From contig NC_083344.1 in the NCBI RefSeq assembly GCF_019175385.1, forward strand, positions 57,660,782 to 57,724,781: a stretch of 64,000 nt of DNA, given 5' to 3'. The translations under genes and the position numbers were made by a program. The notes beneath the pieces are model-generated. The model saw only the letters and a list, made by a program, of their open reading frames with translations. It searched no databases and was not told where the DNA came from. Positions 23,574 to 36,503 of the stretch are shown piece after piece (positions within the stretch are counted from its first letter, which is position 1; each line of letters begins with the position of its first letter). This DNA is from Lycium barbarum. Lineage: Eukaryota; Streptophyta; Magnoliopsida; Solanales; Solanaceae.

Positions 23574-26020
23574 AAGGAATGACATTTGATGACCCTAATT
23601 AAGATTTCAAAGACATTCGAGGTAAGAGTAGAAAGTTTGCCAAGAGAAGGCAAGACATACGATAGGTATCGAAATGGAATTACATATAACAAGTTAACGA
23701 TGACTTAATGATGTTTTGGAGAAGAGTTATAATGTCCCTTAGATTGTTAATGAGGTGATAAACAAGTGTTAAGAAGGTTCCATAAGGATTGGAGATCAAA
23801 CGAGTCGACGAGAATGAGTTCGGAAGGACTGGGCATTATACGGCCCAACATACTGGCTGTATAAATTATACTGGTCGTATGTTTGGCCATATAATCAGCC
23901 CAGATTAGCACCCCTCACTGGACCAAAAGTACGACCAAACATACGGTCAGTATAATTTATACGGACCGTATGTTGGTCTGTAGAACTTGGTCGGGACAGA
24001 TTTGAGTATTATTAATAAGGGATCAAGTTCATTTCATTTTATTTTCCCTTCACTCCCCTTCTCTGTAGAACATTTCTCTACACTTGTCCCACAAGAATTC
24101 AAGAGATATTAGTGATCAACTTCATCAAACTAAGTGAATCAAGTGTAAGAAACCCATTAAAGTTCATCAAAGACCAGGAATCCAAGTGAAGGTGAAACTA
24201 GGGTTTTGCTCAAGTGAAGTGTTTCCACCCAAGGTTCATTCCTACAACATCTAAGGTAAGTTTTATGGTATTTCCATGTTGTTTAAGGTATTGAAAATTT
24301 GAAACACTTGGATTGTAGAAGGATATAGAAAATGGGTCATGAATGTGGAATAGTGTCATTTTTGAGTAGTAGCTTGGATTGAGTCATGATTCTTGTTATG
24401 TTATGATTATAATCATGTTATATATGATATTAAGAACTTGGGATAAAAATTGTGTATGAGTGAATGTAATAGTGTGTTATGACCATGGATATGGATGACT
24501 CGAAGTGAATTGAGGAATATGGATAATGTAGGTGAATAAAGACCATTGTTATGATGTTGTGAATGTTATTATTGATGTTTGGGAGTTGATATATGATATG
24601 GAGGAAGTCGTATAAATAAAGGAGATGCTGTCCAATTTTCTCTAGCTTTAGTCATGTAGGCTAAGCTATCAATTTTCTAATGATAGTATAACTCTAACGA
24701 AGGTAGAAATGCGAGCATTGAAGGAGAACGTGCAAGTGATAGAATAGTTGAACAGAAAGGCATGTAAGGGTAACCCTTATTTCATAAGGCATGCTTCTTT
24801 GGCCAAATATCTAATCTTCTATAAGCCTATGATGTCCTCCAAATGATTCTAACTTTAAGAGCTACTAAGCTCATGACTCTCGATATGTTACGATTGTACT
24901 AAATTCCTCCTATGATGAGTAATCCTCTAGAGATAGATGTAATGAACGACGATAGTAATGACGCTAAAGATGCTTATAAGCTTTTATGTATATGTGCCTA
25001 TGTATGGCTATTTTGAAACCCCGAGCTTATATGGCCGGGTAGATATATATAAACGTATTGCGCGCACACCACTGCAGTTGGGTACGGATAACCTTGAGCC
25101 TTGGTAGGGCCAGGTATGTGTAACCCTGAGCCTTGGTAGGGCCAGGTATGTATAATCACCGAGCCTAGCCATGGTCTGGTACGCGAAACACCGAACCTTC
25201 GTGGTCGGGTATGCTAAGTAAATGCTGTGAATATGAATATGAATATGATTACGGATATGAAATGTAAATGAGTACGGATATGAGTACGGATGCGTATATG
25301 GATGTATGTACACAATCACGCATTAAAAATAGAAAGTCCCTATGAAAAGCAAGTAAGTATCCATGACGTTGGATCTACTACCTCCCATCTTGTGCTATTT
25401 CTTATGTTGCTTATTATGCTTCTATAATGATGTTGATCATGCTTTACATACTCTATACATTCTTCGTACTGACGTCCTTTTGTTTGTGGACGCTGCGGCA
25501 TGCCCGCAGGTGGCCAGGGAGACAGGCTTGATCCATAGCTTTATTACTCAGGGACTACATAGCGGAGCTCCATTTATTTCGGAGCTACAACTTTTGGTAT
25601 TTTTTTTTTGAACATATTTATTGACATAGCGGAGCTCCATTTATTTCGGAGCTACAACTTTTGGTATTTTTTTTTTGTACATATTTATTGGCATAGCGGG
25701 GTCCTATCCCGCCTATATGATATGACATACTCTCCTTAGAGGCTCGTAGACATGTGTATATGGTTAGATGTGTTTGACCTTGTCGGCCTATATTTTGGAT
25801 ATCATTTTGTTAGCCTCGTCGGCTTATGTACATCTATATGGGCATTGTTATTGATGATGATATATATGTATTGTTGCCCAATGGAATTAGATTGAATAAT
25901 GGATGGAAAGTTATGATTTAGCTATGTGGCTCACCTAGATGTAAATGTGAAAGTATGATAAGAGGTGTCTGGGTGGGTTAGCACCGGTGCCCGTCGCGGC
26001 CCTCCGGTTGGGTCGTGACA
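23574..26020 (+). repeat. LTR B', copy 2
   Basis: Second copy of LTR B, ending GGGTCGTGACA at 26020. It keeps donor AAG|GTAAGT (G at 24256) and the triple hairpin (25449-25510; its first stem is mutated). Unlike copy 1, no primer site follows: it abuts the middle of E3 gag, so 26020 is an insertion boundary. An extra mini-hairpin unit is present near 25080-25160. Confidence 0.88.
25558..25691. repeat. 67-bp tandem duplication in LTR B'
   Basis: Two units of 67 bases (catagcggagctcc...; starts at 25558 and 25625) where copy 1 has one. A recent local duplication after the copies separated. Confidence 0.9.
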
Positions 26021-27060
26021 ATTATAGAAGAACAGGAAGGGGCATCAGCACCAGCTCCTATGCCTCCAGTTCCTCCACCGGCTACTTCGGGTCAATAAGT
26101 GACCGAGGCTATTCATCTATTGATGCAGTTAGTTGCCGCCCAGGCACAACGGCAGAATGCAGGTCCAAGTGATCGGGCAGGTAGTACCAAATCCCGTGAT
26201 TTCATGAGTTTGAATCCTCCGGAGTATTTCAGGTCAAAGCCGGATGAAGACCCGCAAAGTTTTATTGATGAAATGTGGATAACATTGAAGATTATTCATG
26301 CCTCCGAAATGTAATCTGTGGAGTTGGCATCTTATAGACTCCGAGATGTGGCGGTATTATGGTACAATAATTGGATATCATCAAGAAAAGAGAATGCGCC
26401 TCCTCCCATTTGGCAAGAATTTGTAGATGCCTTCATCCACCACTATTTTCCACCCGAGGTCTGCCGAGCTAGAGCAAATAGGTTCTTAAATCTAAAACAA
26501 GGAAATATGAGTGCCCGGGAGTATAGCCTTCAGTTTAATTCATTAGCTAGATATGCCCCGACTATGGTGGCCGACATGGGGGATAGAGTGCACTGATTCG
26601 TGAGTGGATTAGGGCCGCATTTGTTCAAGGACTGCTTGACGGCTTCGTTGCAAGATTGGATGGATATTTCCCACATTCAAGCCCATGCCCAGAATTTAGA
26701 AGGACAACAACATCCGCAAATGGGTGATCGTGATATTGATAGAGGGCAAAGCAAGAGGGCCAAATCTATGGGGGCAGGTAGTGATTATAGAGGGGGATCG
26801 AGGCAGACATATCCCAGACACTCAGGCCAGTCGGCGACCAGTGCGTCTCCACGACTTGCAGGTAGGAGATTTGATCGCTCCTTTCCTTCAGGACAGGGTC
26901 ACAGTTCGAGAGCTTCAGATTCTCAGTTTGGGGGTGATCATAGTCAGAGGAGACCACCAGTACCGCGATGTAGTTAGTGCGGTAAATTACATTCGGGGCC
27001 ATGTCTCCAGGGCACAGATGCTTGCTATGTTTGTTGACAGACTGGGCACTTGATGCGTGA
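26021..27060 (+). pseudogene. E3 gag, 5'-truncated
   Basis: Begins mid-gag at the Pro/Ala-rich segment (EEQEGASAPAP) directly after LTR B'; E3's own LTR and gag start must lie elsewhere. The gag domain (LASYRLRDVAVLWY, SLARYAPTMVADMG) is followed by a degenerate knuckle region. In-frame stops lie at about 26096, 26312, 26597, 26975 and 27035, the last two inside the Cys/His motifs. The sequence is close to E2 gag. Confidence 0.88.
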
Positions 27061-28962
27061 TTGTCCCTCGAGGTATGGTAGAGGTGGGGTTCAACCCACA
27101 GGATCAGCAGGTCCCCAGATCCCAGCAGGTCGAGGTAGAGGCAGAGGGGTAGCATCTACTTCAGGTGCCACTCAGCTCCGTATGTATGCTTTTGCTGGGC
27201 GACATGATCTTGAGTCCTCCCCAGATATGGTTACAGGTATATTATCCGTATTTGCCCATGATGTGTATGCATTGATAGATCCGAGTTCTACCCTATCTTA
27301 TATTACTTCGTATGTTGCTGGTCGTATTGGGGTGAAACCCGAGCCAATTAAACCTTTTGAGGTATCTACTCCGGTTGGTGATCCCATGATAGCTGGACAA
27401 GTGTACAAAAATTGTGTAATTGTGATATGCGACCTCCAGACTAAAGCTGATTTAGTTGAGCTGGAAATGTTAGATTTCGATGTGATTATGGGTATGGATT
27501 GGTTAGCTTCATGTTATGCTAATGTTGATTGCCGAATGAAAGTAGTTCGATTTCAATTTCCGGGAGAGCCCGTGCTTGAATGGAAGAGTAATACAACATC
27601 TCCAAGAGGTAGGTTTATTTCCTACCTTCAGGCAAGAAAGATGATAGCAAAAGGCTATGTTTATCACTTAGTCCAAGTTCATGACACCTAAGTAAAGTCG
27701 CTAATTTCCAATCCGTTCTGGTAGTGAATGAATTTCCGGATGTATTTCCTCCGGAAAGAGAGATTGATTTCGCTATTGATGTGTTGCCGGACATCAAGCC
27801 TTATTTCTATTCCTCCGTATCGAATGGCTCCGGCAGAATTGAAAGAAGTAAAGGCACAGTTGAAAGATTTGCTTGAGAAGGGGTTTATTAGACCCAGTTC
27901 ATCACAGTGGGGAGCACCATTCCTATTCGTGAGAAAGAAAGATGGTTCCTTACGGATGTGTATCGATTATAGGCAGTTGAATAAGGTGACGATAAAGAAC
28001 AAATATCCTCTCCCAAGGATTGATGATTTGTTTGATCAATTACAAGGTGCCAATTGGTTTTCCAAAATAGACTTGAGGTCAGGTTATCACCAAGTGAGAG
28101 TTAAAGAAGAAGATATTCTCAAAACAGCTTTCAGAACGAGATATGGCCATTATGAATTCCGGGTGATGTCGTTTGGGTTAACTAATGCTCCAGCAGTGTT
28201 CATGAATTTGATGAATAATTTATTCAGGCCTTTCTTAGATTTATTCGTAATAATATTCATTGACGATATTCTGGTATACTCTCGCACAGAATCAGAACAT
28301 GCAGATCAGTTACGTATTGTTCTTGGAGTTCTTCGAACCCGAGAATTGTATGCAAAATTTTTAAAGGTCGAGTTTTGGCTGAATTCTGTGACATTTTTGG
28401 GTCATGTTAGTTCAGATGATGGCATTCGAGTTGATACTCAGAAAATTGAAGCTGTGAAGACTTGTCCAAGGCCTACGACGCCTTCAGAAGTCCGTAGTTT
28501 TCTAGGATTGGCAGGTTACTATAGAAGGTTCGTAGAAGGATTTTCCTCTATTTCAACCCAAAAGTCAGTTAAATTCTAGTGGAATGGTGCTTGTGAACGC
28601 AGCTTCTAAGAGTTGAAGGACAGATTAACCTCATCCCCAGTCTTGACACTCCCAGAAGGGCCAGATGGTTATGTTGTATATTGTGATGCTTCCGGTGTTG
28701 GGTTAGGATGTGTGTTAATGCATCGCGGTAAAGTCATCGCTTATGCTTCGAGACAGCTGCAGAAACATGAAAAGAACTACCCAACTCATGATCTCGAATT
28801 GGCTACAGTTATTCATGCATTAAAGATGTGGAGACACTACTTGTATGGGGTAAATGTCGATATTTATACAGATCACAAGAGTCTTTAATGCATTTTCAAA
28901 CAGAAGAAGTTAAATCTGCGACATAGGCGGTGGTTAGAATTAATGAAAGATTATGATGTGAG
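27061..28962 (+). pseudogene. E3 pol part 1: protease, RT, RNase H
   Basis: Protease 27061-27690 has DPSST in place of DPGST (about 27280), losing the active-site glycine. A stop and frameshift follow (27691-27800; the PDELPGL segment is missing). RT has [15 protein letters not shown] and FIDDIL (about 28254-28271). A stop at about 28577 precedes RNase H ([11 protein letters not shown], about 28678; DHKSL then a stop at 28886). Interrupted at 28963 by LTR G after gtgag. Confidence 0.9.
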
Positions 28963-29526
28963 TGTCACGACCCAACCCCGTAGGCCGTGACTAGTGCCCG
29001 AATTGGACACTCATATTGCCGGTTAACTGTAATCATTTATAACTAGTATGTCATGAACTTATTTGTATAAAAAGGTATGGTGTTGTTTTAAAGCTGTCAA
29101 ATTTTTTTTTGTATGTCGTAGGCACCTGTCTCCTGAGGAGTTACAATTTTTAAACAACAACATATATCTTTCTACGCAAGCCGACAAGGCTGCCACGATA
29201 TGCAACATACCAAACATACATATATATGCAAGCCGACAAGGCTGCCATTACGAATGGGTACGCCCGAAACATAAGTCATAGTCATACAACGCATCAACAA
29301 CTACATACAGACCCACAAAGATGTCCACAGACCTCTAAGAGTAATGACTGTATCATATGGCGGGACAGGGCCCCGCCGTACCTAATTAAACACATATGAA
29401 TACAACACAAAGGAGTTATACCACAAGCTAGCTCCGGAATAAAGGAGTAGTCCAAAATAGCTGAATAGGTACCCTAAGCTGACGGATCTCCAAAACGAGC
29501 GTCTGTACCTGTGGGCATGAATGCAA

Positions 29527-29546
29527 CCCCCCCCCCCCCCCCCCCC
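29527..29546. repeat. Poly(C) tract, 20 bases
   Basis: Same hairpin-arm position as the C22 run in LTR F. Confidence 0.9.
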
Positions 29547-29730
29547 GAAGAAAGGGGGGTCAGTACGGAGTATGTAAAGCATGAAATATAGTAAATAGAA
29601 ACATATCTGAAGTGAGTAGCATAAGATTCAGTACAAAGACCAAAAATCCCAAGACTTACTTGTCACATAATTCATCATAAGTTTTAGTAATCATAACAAG
29701 GTAGTCATATCATATGTAAGTACATATATA

Positions 29731-29995
29731 TCGTGTCCCGCCCCTTTTGTAAGGGACTCGGTAAGTAAAATCATATTATAATCATACATATATATAACGT
29801 GTCCCGGCCCTTTAATAAGGGACTCGGTATTAAAATCATAGCCTCATAAACATAAACATATATACATATACACATATACACATATACACCTACCGCGGCC
29901 AAGTATCCAGCGGTCAATATCACACATACCGCGGTCAAGTATCCAGCGGCAACATCACACATACAAATACCGCGGCCAAGAATCCAGCGGCGATA
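29731..29995 (-). repeat. Hairpin mini-repeats in LTR G
   Basis: Two ~80-base-spaced units with arms GTGTCCCGCCCC/GGGACTCGG, then three ~40-base units built on CCGCGG(C/T)CAAG and TCCAGCGG. They occupy the same part of the LTR as the GAGTCCC..GGGCCGGG units of LTR D. Confidence 0.75.
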
Positions 29996-30863
29996 CCACA
30001 CATATGCAATTCATCTTCGGTTCTCTTTTTTTTTTTTTTTTGAAATTTCATTACTAACTATAGCAAGGAACATCTCAGATTTTATGTACATGCGTACTTT
30101 AATCATGGTGTAACTTTGAGATCAAGTATGTCTCTAGTTGTGCAAATATTCAAGAGTAGGAACTTCTATGCATCATTCATTAGTCAATCATATAATAAAC
30201 TCATGACAATAACATTACAGAATGAAAAGGATCACAAATCATGCTTGGAACTAGAGAGTAGAATTTACCCCAAGGTTCATATCATTTCATACTTACGTCT
30301 AGGACATGCCAAGAAAAGAAAGGAATAGGCCTTACATACCTTTAGCGTTTAGTCGTATAATAAATTGTACTTGCTGCCCAATGGTACTTATCCTATATCA
30401 AGATATCACAAGCTATGATTAGTTTACGAGGGAATTCGATATGTATTTTGACACTCACAATCCCTTTCTAACATTTAGACGATGTTTCGTTCGCATTCAA
30501 ACCAACTAGTGCTACAAGCTAATATTTCTAGTCATTCTTTCATGTATCAATCCAAACTTGTATAAACATGATTTAAGGGACTTTGGACAGTCCATACATC
30601 ATTCAAAACTGTCCCATACTAATGGCCAAACAGCACACACAACACTACAATTTCTATTTCGCAATTTTCCAACTTCAATTACAACGACAACAACACGTTT
30701 ACAACATTACTTATGCGATTATCGGAACTGTTTCAGCATCATATTTATTCTTATAACAGCCCACAAACCATTTCAATTTCAACTTGAATCATTAAGCTTC
30801 ACTTTCACTACACGTTCATAGCAACAATCAATATTCAACATTCACTAATTTGCTTCTAACCTT

Positions 30864-31553
30864 AAAACAGTCCACTGTTTTGGACTGCTTGCGTACTTCA
30901 ATTTGATTTGTTTCTTTAACACCTAAATTCACATATTCAACATACATACAATATACCACAATGTTCATAACAACAACAATCAAAACTTGGCACAAAACAG
31001 TCCATAATTTCCCCTAAAACAGCCCCTTTACACGGCTTCAACACAACTATAACAACTTCATGATTTTCATCCATTCATCCAAACCACAACACATTCAATC
31101 CATTTCCAATACATGTACAAGAAGATTAAACATGATTCCATTAAATCCTACAACACATGGCTCATTTAAACGTTTTAGAAAACAGTCCATTACCACAACA
31201 TGTCCAAAACAGTCCAATAACATGTCCAAAACAGTCCCTAAACAATGTTCGGAATTCTTGCAAACATTTACGAACATACTAAGCAAACCACCTATGATTC
31301 TTACACATTATTTCATGCCTTCTTTTCGTATATTTTCAGTAGGTTATGACCAGCTATCCACACGACAAATACAACATCAATTCATACACAACTAAACTAC
31401 ATCGTCATTTCTATAATCCTTACAACAACTCACAGACGACTTTAGTTTCAACTCCAACCATTAAACACCTTCATTTCCATCATGAAATTCATGATAATAA
31501 CAATCAAAATATCAAGTAAAAACAGTTCACTAACTCCCTCACAAAACAGTCCA
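30864..31553. repeat. Cluster of AAAACAGTCCA motifs
   Basis: Copies at 30864-30874, 30994-31004, 31179-31189, 31206-31216, 31228-31238 (last base C) and 31543-31553, with partial ones between. One copy is part of an inverted repeat (AACAGTCCA/TGGACTG, 30866-30888). Confidence 0.8.
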
Positions 31554-32374
31554 ATACCAACATACAACATCATAAACCAACTTCTACAATCTTTGTTCAT
31601 TTACATATGTTGACACCCATTCAATTCACCAACAATACATACAAAATGAGACCAACCATGGCTTCCCCAAGCTCACGGCTCAACCCCTTACTTCAACCAC
31701 AACAACAATCCAATAACAACATGCATGAATTATACATTCAAATCGTCATGCAACACAAGAACAATAATCATTCTTACTTTATAACTTCACTTCAATCGGC
31801 TAGCCTTCACTTTCACTTCTTGGATTTTTAACACTTATTCTTGCTATACCAATGGATGCTACACGTTAATACACACCTTCAAGGGAGTTGACTTGCTTGG
31901 AAAAACTGATTTTTGGAGCAATTTGGAGCAGCTCATTCTCGGCCAACTTGTAGCCGAGACCCTCTCTTTCTATGACTAAGTTTTCTAACTTTGTAAAATG
32001 ATGAAATGAGTTGCTTAGTGATGTATGAATCAGAATTTTGCCTTATATATTCCTTCCATGACTTGGACATGTGTCCCACTCAAGTTTTTGGGTCAAAAAT
32101 CTTTGACCATTGCACTATATGCACGGCTGAACATGGCTAAGAAAAGATGGGAAGATTTTTGTTCCCAATCCCACTTAGTACTCCATTTATCATTAGTTAA
32201 ATCCCACTTTTCTATTAATTCTTCCATGCCAAACGAAATTTGTAGATAATTTGTAACTTGAAACAAAATTGGAAGTTAAAATCTCCACTTTGTACCCTAA
32301 ACTAATCTTGTCTTAACTTGTCGCGTTTATTTTAAAACGTCAAATGTATGAAAATTACGGGATGTAACAGTGAG

Positions 32375-34032
32375 CATTTTATACCACCCCGGAAAGGCAA
32401 ATGTAGTAGTTGATGCGCTTAGCCGCCTGATCGATGGGCAGCCTATGTGAAGTTCCTCCGGAGAAGAAAGAATTAATTCATGAGCTCCACCAACTAGCTA
32501 ATCTTGGAGTACGTTTAATTGATTCAGGTAGTGCAAGGATTGGTATTAATAATCCCACAGTTTCATCCCTGAATATGGAAGTAAAAGAGCGTCAATATGA
32601 AGATCCTCAGTTGAGCCATTATAGAGACACACTTCGTGAAAAAGAGAAGTCTCCATTTGAAACTTCTATGGATGGAATTCTTAGATACCGAGGCAGGCTA
32701 TGTGTTCCGATTGTTGCAGAATTACGTCATCGAATCCTCGAAGAAGCTTATTATTCTCGCTATTCTATTCACCCAGGTGCAACGAAAATGTATCATGATC
32801 TCAAGTTAATATATTGGTGGGATGGCATGAAGAAAGACATAGCAGAATTTGTAGCTCAATGTCCAAATTGCCAGCAAGTGAAAATCGAACATCAAAAGCC
32901 AGGAGGATTATTGTAGGCAATCGAAATCCCTACTTGGAAATGGGAAGTGATCAATATGGATTTTATTGTGGGATTACCTCGTTCCCGAAGCAAGTATGAT
33001 TCTATATGGGTGATTGTGGATAGATTGACGAAAGCAACTCATTTTTTTCCTGTTAGAACCATATACTTAGCAGAAGATTATGCAAGGTTGTATCTCAAGG
33101 AGATTGTGTGACTCCATGGTATTTCGATATCTATTATCACAAATAGAGGAGCGCAATTTATAGCCAAGTTCTGGAAATCTTTCCAAAAAGGTCTAGGTAC
33201 TCAAGTAAAGCTTCGCACGGCATTTCATCCGCAGACTGATGGGCAAGCCGAACGTACCATTCAGACCTTGGAGGATATGCTAAGAGCATGTGTTCTAGCT
33301 TTTGGTGGTAGTTGGGATGACCACTTACCTCTAATCGAGTTTGCATGCAACAATTGCTACCATTCCAGTATCCAAATAGCTCCGTATGAAGCTCTATATG
33401 GAAGGAAGTGCAGATCCCCAATTGGATGGTTTGAAATAGGAGAAGTACAGCTAATAGGCCCTGAGTTAATTCAACAAGCAGTAGAAAAAGTCAAGGTGAT
33501 CCGAGATCGATTATTGACAGCCCAAAGTCGCCAAAAATCTTATGCGGACAACCGCCGGTGAGACTTAGAATTTCAAGTTGATGATTAAGGATTCTTAAAG
33601 GTGTCACCAATGAAAGGAGTGATGCGATTTGGTATGAAAGGAAAGTTAATTCCTCGATACATTGGACCCTATAAGATTATCCGCAAGGTGGGTCAAATAG
33701 CTTATGAATTGGACTTGCCTCTAGAATTTGAATTAGTCCATCCAGTTTTCCATGTCTCAATGCTCCCGTAAGTATGTTGGAGATCCTACAAGGATTGTTC
33801 CAGTAGATGCTGTTCAAGTGACAGAAAAGCTAGTCTATGAAGAAGTGACCATTGCCATATTAGACAGACAGGTACGGAGACTTCGAAATAAGGAAGTAGC
33901 ATCAGTTAAAGTCTTATGGCAAAATAACAACCGAGAAGAAATGACTTGGGAAGCAGAAGAGAGTATGAAATCCAAATACCCGCACTTATTTCATCCCCCA
34001 GAAGAGATCCACGATGAAACATCGGGATTATG
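32375..34032 (+). pseudogene. E3 pol part 2: integrase and chromodomain
   Basis: Continues E3 pol after LTR G, starting at the tether motif ([15 protein letters not shown]). The integrase zinc finger has SIHPGATKM and CPNCQQ (about 32765-32880), followed by a TAG at 32914, MDFIVGL (first Asp), a TGA at 33109, and ITNRGAQF, where the second catalytic Asp has become Asn. The third region, [17 protein letters not shown], is intact. A stop at 33560, a TAA at about 33586 and a frameshift near 33768 precede the C-terminal chromodomain-like segment (KVLWQNNNREEMTWEAEE), which ends at the stop at 34031. Confidence 0.9.
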
Positions 34033-34145
34033 AGGTATGTATGTTTTCTTTTTATGCATATGGGTCGTGTGTGGCCAACTTATATTGCTATTGTGTTGTG
34101 GCCCTGTGAGGCAATGTTATTGTGGGCTGTTGGATATGCTAACCC
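34033..34145 (+). other. E3 3' untranslated remnant
   Basis: Matches the start of the E7 3' UTR pattern (GTTATTGTGG..CC.GTGAG). It breaks off near 34140 where E4 LTR sequence begins, so E3 lost its polypurine tract and 3' LTR. Confidence 0.6.
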
Positions 34146-35634
34146 CGCTAGGATCCATAGTGACTACCCTTCCTCCCGAGTAGCTAGGCCAAACACAAAC
34201 AATAGAAATCATGGCATAGTAGCCGAATCACAAATCATGGCATGTAAGCCGAATCTCACATCATGGTATAGAAGCCGAATAGTTTAATATGAATTATGTT
34301 CATCATCTCGTTAGTAGGGCTATATAAAGACATTAACCGATTTAGAAATCATGTTCCAATCACTAAAACACATCAAATATCTCACCCTTCAAAATCAAAT
34401 TTAAAGCATCCCCTATAGGGGTAAATCATGTTCAAAGTTCAAAGCTTTATAATTCAATTTCAATCGCCTCTTTATAGGGGAAATCACGAATACAGATATA
34501 TAATATAATACAATACGCATAAGGTTTAATACGAGATTGTCCCTCACTCACACAAACCTTGCCAAAGAAGCTATTTTTAAAGGTTGAAAAAATATATTCA
34601 AAAAGAGACATACTTCAAAAGAAGATTTTCAAAAGTAGGCATACCTCAATTCCTGCTATAATGCTATCAAACGGGTTTTTCAAGGTTCAACAATCACTCT
34701 ACAATGGATTTAGATGAGAAAAATTGCAACTTTAATCTAATTCCACCCATCTGTCCCCTTTATCAAAAACTAGGGTTTTCAAGTTTAAAACGTGTTCTTG
34801 AACACTTCATGAATCATTCATGGATTCTAATCCCATAGGATAACCTAAACTAGTCTAAACCCTTTCAATAACATCAAAAAAATCAAGAATCATACTTTTT
34901 TGAAGGAATCTCAAACATCCCTTCTTCTTCTCTTTCTCGGGTTTCAAGAATCTAGGTTTTTTGGAAGATGAACTAGTGTTAATTCTTGTTACTTTGATAT
35001 AGTTTAATCATAGGATGGTTAGGAACTCACCTTGTAAGGTTTTGAGAAGCACTAGGTTGTTTTCTCCTCAAAAAGTCATCCAAAGAGAATTGTTTTTTTA
35101 AATCCCAAGAAAATCCCGTCCTTATACAATTTTTTCCCGGTTGGTGATGCTACAATGAGTATGCGGTCTCATATGGAGTTTGTGGCCGCATATGGGCTGA
35201 AGTTTGGATGAAATTCACTCCAAATAAATTCAAAATTTTGCTAAAATGCGAAGTGGATGCGGCGTCGCATTTTGGGTCTGTGGCACCGCATTGCGGTCGG
35301 CTTCCCAGACATGCTCTAGTAGAAAGGCATAAATTTTTTCTCACAACACCGTTTGAGCTCCACCTTACATTGTTGAAAAGGTATTTCAAAGATCTACAAC
35401 TTTCATTAAGAAAGTCTTCCAAATTCTCAACGGATTCTCATGAATTGTTTCTAGAAGGCAGACCTACTGAAACTTAGATGAGTTTAAGAACTCTTACGAA
35501 CTTCACTACTTGGTCTTGATCTTAAATCAACTATTTCCATCCAACTCATCTTCATAGGACTTCATATGCCTAAAATTTCACATTAATTCTCATTTAGTAC
35601 ATTCACACCTAACCCGAATTCACGTAGTGTTACA
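34146..35634 (-). repeat. E4 3' LTR, partial
   Basis: Minus-strand LTR ending in GTGTTACA (35627-35634) beside a polypurine tract, which fixes it as the 3' LTR of E4. It has three ~28-base imperfect repeats (aatcatggcat..agccgaat, 34207-34282) and a GCGGCGTCGC/ATGCGG palindromic cassette (35155-35300). The left end is truncated at E3. No genes; the overlapping 89-91-aa frames lie in the cassette. Confidence 0.75.
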
Positions 35635-35651
35635 TTATCCCCCCTCCCCCC
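35635..35651 (-). other. Polypurine tract of E4
   Basis: Plus strand TTATCCCCCCTCCCCCC; on the minus strand GGGGGGAGGGGGGATAA directly before the LTR. A CATTCG/CGAATG hairpin (35660-35675) is next to it. Confidence 0.85.
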
Positions 35652-35883
35652 TTCAGGATCATTCGTCCCCGAATGAAAGTCCTAGCCTAAAATCTTCAAT
35701 AAGCCTCAAACTTCTCAAAATTTCTAGAGTTTGTGAGACAACTATCCCTTAAAGATAACATAACTACTAACTTCCAAAAGAAACAATGTGATCCTCACAA
35801 GGATTCCCCACAACCATAGCATCTGAGCCAGAACACAAAATAAGGAATTCACACTTCTAATCTACACCTTCGCAAAGACCCAA

Positions 35884-36503
35884 TAACCAAAAGGTTCAAC
35901 ACATACCTGTAATAAGAAATAGGTAGGGGTATCTCTTCTTCATGTCTTCCTCTACTTCCCAAGTTTCTCCTTCAGTATTATGATATCGCCATAAGACTTT
36001 CACCTCAGCCACATCTTTCGTCCTTAACCTTCTATCTTGTCGATCTAAGATCTGAACCGGCTCCTCTTCATAAGACAACCCTTCGTTGATTTCAATCTCT
36101 TCACGAGTCAAGACATGAGAAGGATCTGGTTTATACAACCTCAACATTGAAGTGTGAAACATAGGATGTACCATGGCCATCTCAGATGGTAATTTCAACT
36201 TAAAAGCCACCTTCCTAATTCTTCTCATAATCTCATAAGGGTTGATACAACGAGGAATGAGTTTACCCTTTCTACCAAACCACATCACTCCCTTCATTGG
36301 CTATACTTTTAAAAAGACCTTATCACCAACAGCAAACTCTAGCTCGTGACGCCTCATATCCATATGAGACTTTTGTCGATCTGAGCTATCTTGGGTAGTT
36401 GAACAATGAGGTTCACCTTTCTTGATTTATTCGTGCACTGAGATGGGATCCAACAACTCTACTTCTTTGGGTTCAAACCACCCAATTTAGAGATCTACAA
36501 CGC
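35884..36503 (-). pseudogene. E4 integrase C-terminus and chromodomain
   Basis: Minus-strand fragment with MKGVMWFGRKGKL, a VHPMFHTSMLRL motif and a C-terminal chromodomain-like end (VKVLWRYHNTEGETWEVEE; stop near 35896). Upstream, KSYMDMRRHELEF and FNPKEVELLDPI pieces are readable with stops and frame changes (36301-36500). Cut at 36504 by LTR fragments. Confidence 0.85.

Larger units (their letters stand above)
28963..32369 (-). mobile_element. Solo LTR G, nested in E3
   Basis: Minus-strand LTR, 3,407 bp, TGTCACGACCC to CGGGATGTAACA, flanked by gtgag (28958-28962 and 32370-32374). It has two GTGTCCCGGCCC..GGGACTCGGTA hairpin repeats and three TACCGCGGCCAAGTATCCAGCGG-type repeats (29731-29995), split GTATGT (plus 30334-30339), a weak GTAAGA (plus 31772-31777), a 20-base C run (29527-29546) and at least six copies of AAAACAGTCC(A/C) between 30864 and 31553. 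Sequence-divergent from F, C and the E8 LTRs but with the same architecture. Confidence 0.92.

Noticed and set aside
29731..29995. CRISPR-like repeat array
   Set aside because: Few degenerate units of unequal length inside a plant LTR, with no constant repeat/spacer pattern.
34207..34282. Satellite start (three ~28-base repeats)
   Set aside because: Only three imperfect units confined to the E4 LTR; no longer array.
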